A stretch of DNA of 5,838 nucleotides. Origin: an uncultured Acidimicrobiales bacterium. GTDB lineage: Bacteria > Actinomycetota > Acidimicrobiia > Acidimicrobiales > SZUA-35. Shown here in pieces: positions 1 to 4,687 of the stretch; within the stretch, counting starts at the first letter, position 1, and every line of letters begins with the position of its first letter. Both the position numbers and the translations under genes were made by a program. The stretch is from positions 1 to 5,838 of the forward strand of contig CALLIQ010000220.1 of the NCBI GenBank assembly GCA_938008925.1, read 5' to 3'. The notes under the pieces are model-generated. The model saw only the letters and a program-made list of their open reading frames with translations, ran no database searches and was not told where the DNA came from.

Positions 1-1023
1 GACGGGTGCCGGACCATCGAGACCGAGCATCTCTCGGGCGATGACGGCCACTTCGTCTCGGTCACCACCGAGCCCGGAGCCGACGAACAACACGTTGATT
101 CGCTCGGCGCTCCGGCGATTGTGGCCGGCGATGAGCTCCTCGACCACCGGATCGACGACTTGGAAGCCGTTGCCACCCGGGAGTTCTTCGCATGTCGTCG
201 GCGTGGCGCCGACGCACGGCCACATCCGATAGCGACCGGGAGCGAGATCGAACTCCAACTCGGTCTGCCCACTCACCGACGGCGTGCCGACGTCGATCGG
301 GATCGACTCGATCACCCGGCTCGAGCCTCGCACTCGGACGTTGAGGAACAGGCCATCGACCGGACCGGAGGGGTAGCTGAAGACCTCGATCGGCAGGCCG
401 TCGAAGGTGACCGGTTCGACCGTCGGCAACGACACGTAGATCTGCCCCGCGTCGGTCCACTGGGAGTCGATCGACGCCGCCGTCTCGTGGAACTCGTCGT
501 CGATGGTCAGCGACAGCGTTCGAGGCCCGGCGATGAAGTCGCCACCGACATTGAGGCACCGAACGACACGACCGCTGGTCCGGCAAGGCACGAAGATGTC
601 GCCGCCATCGCTGATCGACGCGAACTCGATGTCGTCCGCCTCGACGTCGGGCAGAAGTCGGAAGACGCAGTCGACCGATACACCCGGATCGATGACGGCG
701 AACCCGTTCTCGCAATCGCCCGGCAATTCGACCAGTGATGATGCAGGAATCGAGTCTTCCGCTTCACCATCGACCGCTGTGTCCGGCTCCTCGTCCTCGC
801 CCTCGCGCTGAGCCAACTCTTCGACGGTGAGCTCCTCCCCCTCGCCGTTCTCCTCTGCCTGCTCATCCGCCTGCTCGTCCTGGAGGGCGGCCCCTTGGGG
901 GTTCGGTCGCCCTCGCTCGTCGTCGGAGTCGTGGGCGTTCGCGGGCGCAGCAAACGACGCGCTCACGAGCGCGATGATGAGGAGGAGTCCCGCTGCGATG
1001 CGGGCCAAGACGCCGGCGAACAT
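1..1023 (-). CDS. Exported acidic-linker protein with three cysteine pairs, C-terminus cut by window edge
   Basis: The frame is open from an ATG at 1023-1021 to base 1, giving 341 residues with no stop. Residues 1-30 form a signal peptide: a short start with one Arg, a hydrophobic core (GLLLIIALVSASF), and APANA before a predicted cleavage after Ala30. Residues 31-90 are a disordered-looking linker with 25 Asp/Glu in 60. After it comes a probable beta-rich region with six cysteines in three close pairs: C104/C119, C147/C156 and C270/C278. These would suit disulfides outside the cytoplasm. From residue 308 the sequence RINVLFVGSGLGG looks like the first strand and loop of a new domain. It faintly resembles the opening of M64-type metallopeptidases, but the catalytic part would lie off the window, so I do not assign that function. 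No clear ribosome binding site precedes the ATG; the start rests on the signal peptide. Gene reality is well supported, function unknown. Confidence 0.82.
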   Translation of the reverse strand, partial: MFAGVLARIAAGLLLIIALVSASFAAPANAHDSDDERGRPNPQGAALQDEQADEQAEENGEGEELTVEELAQREGEDEEPDTAVDGEAEDSIPASSLVELPGDCENGFAVIDPGVSVDCVFRLLPDVEADDIEFASISDGGDIFVPCRTSGRVVRCLNVGGDFIAGPRTLSLTIDDEFHETAASIDSQWTDAGQIYVSLPTVEPVTFDGLPIEVFSYPSGPVDGLFLNVRVRGSSRVIESIPIDVGTPSVSGQTELEFDLAPGRYRMWPCVGATPTTCEELPGGNGFQVVDPVVEELIAGHNRRSAERINVLFVGSGLGGDRDEVAVIAREMLGLDGPAPV

Positions 1024-1091
1024 CGAGCATGAAGGTAGACCGAACGACCACAGAGTTCGGGTCGCCCGAGGGAACGTGTGAGACTCGTCAT
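1024..1091. promoter_or_regulatory. Short divergent intergenic region with a TCGGG-TCG-CCCGA inverted repeat
   Basis: This 68-base gap separates the divergent exported-protein and transporter genes and must hold or overlap both promoters. A perfect 5-bp inverted repeat with a 3-base centre lies at 1057-1069. It could be an operator half-site pair or chance in GC-rich DNA. I could not find a convincing -35/-10 pair on either strand. Confidence 0.3.
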
Positions 1092-2330
1092 GTGACCGTC
1101 ACGACCGAGCCAGCTGCCAAGCCCGCGAACGCACTCACCAACAGTTCGTTCCGCCTCCTGTGGCTGAACAACATCGGCTTTTTCATCGTCGCGAACGCCC
1201 AGCGCTTCGTCTTCGGCTGGCTCGTTCTCGACGGTCTCGGTCGCACCAGCGTCGCCCAGGGCGTCGCCGTGTTCACCCTGGGCCTTCCGGCCGCCTTCCT
1301 CGTGTTGCACGCGGGCGCATGGGCCGATCGACACGATCGACGATTGTTGTTGATGACCACGCAGATCGCCGGCGGGCTGGTGATGGCCGGCACCGCCGTG
1401 CTCATCGGCGCTGATCTCGTGACCATGCCGGTGGTCATCTTCATCACACTCCTGGCCGGCGCCGCGTCGGCGATCGGTCAGCCTGTTCGAGCGTCGCTCA
1501 TCCCCGCTCTGGTCGATGAAGCGCAGCTCTTCTCAGCCATCGCCGTGAATGCGCTCGCCATGACCGTCTCGCTGATTCTGGGCCCGGTCGTCGCCAAGGC
1601 GGTCGGCGACCAGTTCGGCTTCGACGGCGTCTTCTGGTTCATGTCGCTGCTCATGCTGAGCGGCGTCGTGTTTCTTCTCGTGCTGAAGATTCCCGCCCAC
1701 GAGAACCCCGATGCACCGAGGCGCTCGATTCGGGCGGAGACGACCGAAGCCGTCCGCCACGTGCTCGACGATCCCGGTCTGCGTCCACTGTTCGGCCTGC
1801 TCATGCTCTCGAGCTTTACGATCAACCCCGCCGTCATGGTCACGTTGCAGGCGCACGTCAAGGAGACCATCGGCCGCGATGCGGGCGAGGCCGCGATGCC
1901 CTTTGCGTCCATGGGCCTCGGTATCGCCATCTCGTCGGTCGTGGTCATGCGCAAGGGCAACATGGCCAACAAGGGCACCGCGTTCATGCGGGCGATGATG
2001 GTGGGCTCCACCATGACCTTCCTCATGGGTCTCATGACCACGTTCACCCCGATCATCGTGCTCGCGCTGTTCATGGGGTTGGCCGGCGGGTTCTACATCA
2101 ACATGAATCAGGGATTGATCCAGGCCAACACGCCTCAGGCCCTGATGGGCCGGGTGATGGGCCTCTACACGCTGATGATGGCTGGCCTCATGCCGTTCGG
2201 AGCACTCGCGCTCGGTGCGATCGCATCGGTCGTCGGAACCGGGCCGACGATCAGCGGAGCTGCGGTGCTGTCGTTCGTGACGGTCGTGGCGACCTACTTC
2301 CGCAAGCACGAGCTCAGAGTCATGTCGTGA
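1092..2330 (+). CDS. MFS transporter, EntS/MFS_3 (putative effluxer) type
   Basis: This is a 412-residue polytopic membrane protein, the normal length for a 12-helix major facilitator. The N-terminal FRLLWLNN followed by a helix at about 28-48 is typical of the EntS-like MFS_3 group. The loop between helices 2 and 3 carries the MFS motif A form GAWADRHDRR (residues 75-84). GQPVRASLIPALV at 129-141 and LGPVVAKAVG at 163-172 match conserved MFS_3 stretches. A central cytoplasmic loop (about 200-228) separates the halves, and the C-terminal half has the conserved NQGLIQANTPQALMGRVMG (339-357). Family members export small molecules such as siderophores or drugs by proton antiport; the substrate here cannot be read. 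I chose the GTG at 1092. An in-frame ATG at 1029 would add 21 residues unlike a transporter N-terminus and would leave only five bases to the divergent gene. Neither start has a good Shine-Dalgarno. The stop TGA lies within a 17-bp tandem repeat. Confidence 0.9.
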   Translation: MTVTTEPAAKPANALTNSSFRLLWLNNIGFFIVANAQRFVFGWLVLDGLGRTSVAQGVAVFTLGLPAAFLVLHAGAWADRHDRRLLLMTTQIAGGLVMAGTAVLIGADLVTMPVVIFITLLAGAASAIGQPVRASLIPALVDEAQLFSAIAVNALAMTVSLILGPVVAKAVGDQFGFDGVFWFMSLLMLSGVVFLLVLKIPAHENPDAPRRSIRAETTEAVRHVLDDPGLRPLFGLLMLSSFTINPAVMVTLQAHVKETIGRDAGEAAMPFASMGLGIAISSVVVMRKGNMANKGTAFMRAMMVGSTMTFLMGLMTTFTPIIVLALFMGLAGGFYINMNQGLIQANTPQALMGRVMGLYTLMMAGLMPFGALALGAIASVVGTGPTISGAAVLSFVTVVATYFRKHELRVMS

Positions 2331-2365
2331 GCAGGGTCATGTCGTGAGCAGAGTCATGTCGTGAG
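2315..2365. repeat. Three tandem copies of a 17-bp unit at the 3' end of the transporter gene
   Basis: Units lie at 2315-2331, 2332-2348 and 2349-2365 and read CAGAGTCATGTCGTGAG. The first and third are identical, and the second differs by one base (A to G at position 4). Copy 1 encodes the transporter's last residues and its stop; copies 2 and 3 are non-coding. Each copy contains ATG TCG TGA. The unit length is not a multiple of three, so gain or loss of copies downstream of the stop would not change the protein. The array ends two bases before the stop of the convergent DoxX-like gene. Confidence 0.93.
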
Positions 2366-2381
2366 TCTCACACCCTGACTC
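2351..2381. terminator. Weak candidate bidirectional hairpin between convergent genes
   Basis: GAGTCA at 2351-2356 pairs with TGACTC at 2376-2381. Inside that loop GTGAG-T-CTCAC (2361-2371) is a second inverted repeat. The stem is only six pairs and no T-run follows on either strand, so this is a weak terminator candidate. It is listed because it sits where the two convergent genes need one. Confidence 0.2.
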
Positions 2382-3051
2382 GAGCAACCTCGGGCGAATG
2401 CTCGACCGAGGTGAGCAGGCACGTGAGCGCGACGAGCCCGCCACCGAAGGCGAACATCATCGCCGGGTCCTCGATGACGTGCTCGGGATGCACCGTCGAC
2501 AAGAACGGAACGTTGAGCGCCGCGAGGAACGTGGCGGCCATCGCCGCGAATCGCAGGCGGAGCGTCGTGACGATGCCGGGCCGTTCCCCCGCGAGCCACA
2601 GCGCGAGCGCGCCCTGGGCCAAGAGGTAGAACGCCGAGGGGGTGACCGCTCCCGACGCCATGAAGTGCAGATTCAAGAAGATGCCGACGGAGAGGCCGAG
2701 ACCCAGCCGCCGACCGGTGACGAGGCTGACGCCGGCGATCAGCTGCAGGCCGAGAACGGCAAGGGCGATCGCTGGCGTGCCGGGCTCGACGATGCGATCG
2801 AGAAACGGTCGGTACCAGACGAGTGCCTGGTCGGCGTGGGAGGCGACGAACTCGTCGATCACCGATCCGGTCCACCAACCGGGGTCGATGACCTTCTCGG
2901 CGACGGCGCGAAGCCATCCAAAGCCGATGAAGAGCTGGATGAGGAGCGCCCAGGGCGGCACTGCGGTGAGTCGATCGACGATCTGTTCAGCGGTGGGCTT
3001 GCGGATCTCGACGGGGTCGTCGGGGCATTCGAGGGTTGCAATCGGGGTCAT
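2368..3051 (-). CDS. DoxX / DoxD-like integral membrane protein
   Basis: This is a 227-residue membrane protein. After a soluble N-terminus (1-32), hydrophobic segments lie at about 33-51, 93-112, 117-131, 138-154, 166-182 and 198-215. The first helix and following motif (LIQLFIGFGWLRAVAEKVIDPGWW, split here as residues 37-48 and 49-60) fit the DoxX/TQO small-subunit pattern of a helix, then Lys, then Asp-Pro-Gly-Trp. NLHFMASG at 127-134 fits the family's conserved Asn-x-x-Phe...Gly stretch. The last pair of helices (about 166-215) extends beyond the usual four-helix DoxX core. Family members are linked to quinone-dependent thiosulfate oxidation (DoxD) or to membrane redox and oxidative-stress complexes; no such partner is visible here, so the role is open. 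The start is the ATG at 3051, because an upstream in-frame extension reads through Cys/Arg-rich sequence typical of non-coding DNA. It converges on the transporter and diverges from the acidic exported protein. Confidence 0.82.
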   Translation of the reverse strand: MTPIATLECPDDPVEIRKPTAEQIVDRLTAVPPWALLIQLFIGFGWLRAVAEKVIDPGWWTGSVIDEFVASHADQALVWYRPFLDRIVEPGTPAIALAVLGLQLIAGVSLVTGRRLGLGLSVGIFLNLHFMASGAVTPSAFYLLAQGALALWLAGERPGIVTTLRLRFAAMAATFLAALNVPFLSTVHPEHVIEDPAMMFAFGGGLVALTCLLTSVEHSPEVARVRV

Positions 3052-3186
3052 CCCGGAACCATCGCCAGCCAATGCGAACGGTTGGCAAAGCGAACGGCAA
3101 GAACGTGACAAGACCCAGCGGCGTGCGCTTTGCCGATTCCTTGCCGGTCGGCTGCCGCAGCCTTGCGTTCGAACGTCGATGGTGTC

Positions 3187-3203
3187 GGTGTCCCCAACAC
3201 ACC
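3187..3203 (+). other. Small inverted repeat in the leader of the acidic exported protein
   Basis: GGTGT (3187-3191) and ACACC (3199-3203) are separated by CCCCAAC, about 20 bases before the start codon. It could form a small leader hairpin just above the ribosome binding site, but five pairs can easily arise by chance. Confidence 0.2.
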
Positions 3204-3212
3204 CCCACAGAC

Positions 3213-3216
3213 AGGA
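3213..3216 (+). promoter_or_regulatory. Ribosome binding site for the acidic exported protein
   Basis: AGGA lies eight bases before the ATG at 3225. It supports that start over any in-frame start further upstream. Confidence 0.6.
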
Positions 3217-3224
3217 CACGAACC

Positions 3225-3797
3225 ATGCAGAACAAGAAGCTCCTCGCCGTCGCCGCACTCACCGGTATGACCCTCGGTGGCCTCGGCCTCACGAGCGTCG
3301 CCTCCGCTGAGAGCGACCGCGCCGAAGCATCCGAGTCGGTCGAGGAAACGAACAACACCGCCGTCACCGACGACGGCGACATCGTCCAGATCCAGTCCGA
3401 CGATCCCGATGCCGACACCGAGGGCGAGACCGACGGCGACGCTGAGGCTGATTCCGACGCCGACGGCAACCGCCGAGGACACGGCGGCTGCAACCTCGAG
3501 GCCGCGGCTGAGGCCATCGGCATCGACGAGGCCGACCTCCGCGAGGCCCGCGAGAACGGCGCAACCATCGCCGAGATCGCCGAAGAGAACGGCGTCGACG
3601 TCGACGACGTGATCGCCGCCATGGTCGAAGCGAAGACCGAGCGGATCGAAGCCAAGGTCGCCGACGGCTCCATCACCCAGGAACGTGCCGACGAGAAGCT
3701 CGCCGAGGTCGAGGCCAAGATCACCGACCGTGTCAACGGCGTGAGCGACCGAGCCGACGACGACAACAACTCGGACGACTCAGACGACGAAGTCTGA
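3225..3797 (+). CDS. Small exported acidic protein with a helical Actinobacteria-type domain
   Basis: The product is 190 residues. Residues 1-28 are a signal peptide with KK at 4-5, a hydrophobic core and ASA before a predicted cleavage after Ala28. Residues 29-85 are an Asp/Glu-rich, Thr/Ser-containing linker. It includes DSDADG (76-81), which resembles the start of a calcium-binding loop but lacks the Glu expected at loop position 12. Residues 91-172 are helical: a short helix, IGIDEADLREARENG, TIAEIAEENGVDVDDVI, then a long charged pair of helices around KVADGSITQERAD. This matches a pattern I know from uncharacterised secreted proteins of Actinobacteria, sometimes tandemly repeated, and loosely resembles DUF2680-type proteins; there is one copy here. 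The tail (173-190) is again Asp/Ser-rich. The only mature cysteine is C89. It lies upstream of, and on the same strand as, a two-component system, so it may be its target or partner. Function unknown. Confidence 0.88.
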   Translation: MQNKKLLAVAALTGMTLGGLGLTSVASAESDRAEASESVEETNNTAVTDDGDIVQIQSDDPDADTEGETDGDAEADSDADGNRRGHGGCNLEAAAEAIGIDEADLREARENGATIAEIAEENGVDVDDVIAAMVEAKTERIEAKVADGSITQERADEKLAEVEAKITDRVNGVSDRADDDNNSDDSDDEV

Positions 3798-3798
3798 G
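3779..3798 (+). terminator. Hairpin spanning the stop codon of the acidic protein gene
   Basis: CTCAGAC (3779-3785) pairs perfectly with GTCTGAG (3792-3798) around a six-base loop, and the stop codon lies in the 3' arm. It is the first of three consecutive inverted repeats. There is no U-tract, so the terminator role is inferred from position. Confidence 0.35.
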
Positions 3799-3806
3799 CC
3801 TGATGC

Positions 3807-3845
3807 CTGCGCCCGCTTCCCTCCACCTTTCCCGCAAGGGCGCAG
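3807..3845 (+). other. 8-bp GC-rich stem with a pyrimidine-rich loop
   Basis: CTGCGCCC (3807-3814) pairs with GGGCGCAG (3838-3845). Two more G-C pairs can form inside, past an AA bulge at 3836-3837. The loop (3817-3833) is all pyrimidine apart from one A and contains CTCCAC (3821-3826), the exact complement of GTGGAG at the response regulator's ribosome binding site (3976-3981). Confidence 0.4.
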
Positions 3846-3849
3846 ACTC

Positions 3850-3887
3850 CGGTGCTCCGATCCGCCATCGTGTGGGTCGGGGCACCG
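3850..3887 (+). terminator. Strong 16-bp stem-loop, terminator or leader RNA element
   Basis: Bases 3850-3865 pair with 3872-3887 along all 16 positions in the + strand RNA: 13 Watson-Crick and three G-U pairs, closing a six-base loop (CATCGT). On the opposite strand the three G-U pairs become A-C mismatches, so the structure favours a plus-strand transcript. It begins about 50 bases after the acidic protein gene's stop and ends about 100 bases before the response regulator's start. No U-run follows directly; TTTT occurs 17 bases on, at 3905-3908. A factor-independent terminator without a U-tract, a 3'-end stabiliser and a 5'-leader element are all possible. Confidence 0.5.
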
Positions 3888-3977
3888 TCGCGTGGCCGGC
3901 AGTGTTTTCCCGCCAGAATGCCCCCCAGGAATCCCGTCGAATCGACCGCCACCCGGCGTCGACCGGACGATGGCTGT

Positions 3978-3981
3978 GGAG
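3978..3981 (+). promoter_or_regulatory. Ribosome binding site selecting the GTG start of the response regulator
   Basis: GGAG is followed by six bases and then GTG at 3988. The alternative ATG at 3970 has only a poor GGAC-like match before it, so this site favours the GTG. Confidence 0.5.
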
Positions 3982-3987
3982 AACCTC

Positions 3988-4686
3988 GTGACCGGCAACC
4001 AACGCAAACACAAGCTGCTGATCGCCGAAGACGACGCGGAGATTCGCAAGGCGCTCGAACGGATCCTCGCCTACGAGGGCTACGAAGTCGTCGTCGCCAA
4101 CGACGGCGCAGCGGCCCTCGAGGCGATCGTCGAACACGATCCGGACGCGGTCGTGCTCGACGTCATGATGCCGTTCGTCGACGGGCTGAGCGTGTGCCGT
4201 CGCCTCCGCGAACGCGGCGACCGCCGGCCGGTCTTGATGCTGACCGCACGCCACGACGTGAACGATCGCGTCGCCGGGCTCGATGCCGGCGCCGACGACT
4301 ACGTGACCAAGCCCTTCGAGCTCGAAGAACTGCTCGCCCGTGTGCGGGCCCTGCTTCGTCGGGTCGACGACGAGCGGCCGGGTGACGTCCTCGAGATCGG
4401 ACCGTTCACCCTCGACGTCCCTCGTCGCCTCGTCACCGGCCCATCCGGCGAGATCGATCTCACCCGCACCGAGTTCTCGATCCTCGAGCTCTTGATGCGC
4501 AACGACGGCATCGTGCTCGAGCGTTCGGTTATGTACGAGCGGATCTGGGGCTACGACTTCGGCGATTCCTCCCGATCGCTCGATGTGCACGTCGGCTACC
4601 TCCGACGCAAGCTCGAGGCCGACGGCACCCCTCGAGTGATCGAGACCGTGCGCGGTCTCGGCTTCGTGATGCGAGCGGGCGATTGA
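3988..4686 (+). CDS. OmpR/PhoB-family response regulator, MprA-like
   Basis: From the GTG at 3988 the protein has 232 residues, the usual family length. The N-terminal receiver domain (about 8-122) has the acidic pocket E14-D15-D16, the phosphoacceptor Asp58 in VVLDVMMP, the switch Thr86 in MLTAR, Tyr105, and the invariant Lys108 in VTKPF. After a short linker (about 125-134), a winged-helix DNA-binding domain (136-230) shows TRTEFSILELL, the YERIWGYDF stretch, the recognition region LDVHVGYLRRKLE (198-210) and the wing IETVRGLGFVMR. All key residues are present, so it should be a working phosphorylation-dependent transcription factor. An ATG at 3970 in the same frame would add six residues. 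The partner kinase begins one base after its stop, implying co-transcription and coupled translation. MprA-like is a family-level comparison, not an ortholog call, and its targets are unknown. Confidence 0.95.
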   Translation: MTGNQRKHKLLIAEDDAEIRKALERILAYEGYEVVVANDGAAALEAIVEHDPDAVVLDVMMPFVDGLSVCRRLRERGDRRPVLMLTARHDVNDRVAGLDAGADDYVTKPFELEELLARVRALLRRVDDERPGDVLEIGPFTLDVPRRLVTGPSGEIDLTRTEFSILELLMRNDGIVLERSVMYERIWGYDFGDSSRSLDVHVGYLRRKLEADGTPRVIETVRGLGFVMRAGD

Positions 4687-4687
4687 G

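Larger units (their letters stand above)
3052..3224. promoter_or_regulatory. Divergent intergenic region with phased GGCAA/TTGCC half-sites
   Basis: This 173-base gap lies between two divergent genes. GGCAA-like words start at 3084, 3096 and 3107 (the last GACAA), and the reverse words TTGCC, TTGCC and TTGCG start at 3130, 3141 and 3163. Neighbouring sites are mostly 11-12 bases apart, about one helical turn. GGCAAAGCG (3084-3092) and CGCTTTGCC (3126-3134) form a perfect 9-bp inverted repeat. CGGCAAG (3095-3101) and CTTGCCG (3140-3146) form a perfect 7-bp one. I infer an operator cluster for a dimeric regulator acting on one or both genes. Core promoter boxes are not clear. Confidence 0.4.

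Noticed and set aside
62..738. Open frames of over 200 codons on both strands inside the left-edge exported protein gene
   Set aside because: Their products are Arg-rich and patternless, while the third reading of this region gives a signal peptide, spaced cysteines and an uninterrupted frame of 341 codons.
1..1023. Assignment of the left-edge protein as an M64 metallopeptidase
   Set aside because: Only a weak resemblance at residues 308-320 is visible, the usual Asp in that loop appears as Ser, and the zinc site would be off the window.
2642..3310. A plus-strand open frame of 222 codons across the DoxX-like gene
   Set aside because: The product is Arg/Ser/Pro-rich without helices or motifs, whereas the minus-strand frame encodes clear membrane segments and family motifs.
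3405..3470. Asp-rich segment of the acidic protein as an EF-hand, dockerin or thrombospondin type 3 calcium-binding repeat
   Set aside because: Only one DxDxDG occurs (DSDADG), position 12 of the loop is Gly rather than Glu, and there is no repeat period.
3914..3919. CAGAAT as a possible -10 box for the two-component operon
   Set aside because: It matches four of six consensus bases, but the position 17 bases upstream has no -35-like sequence.
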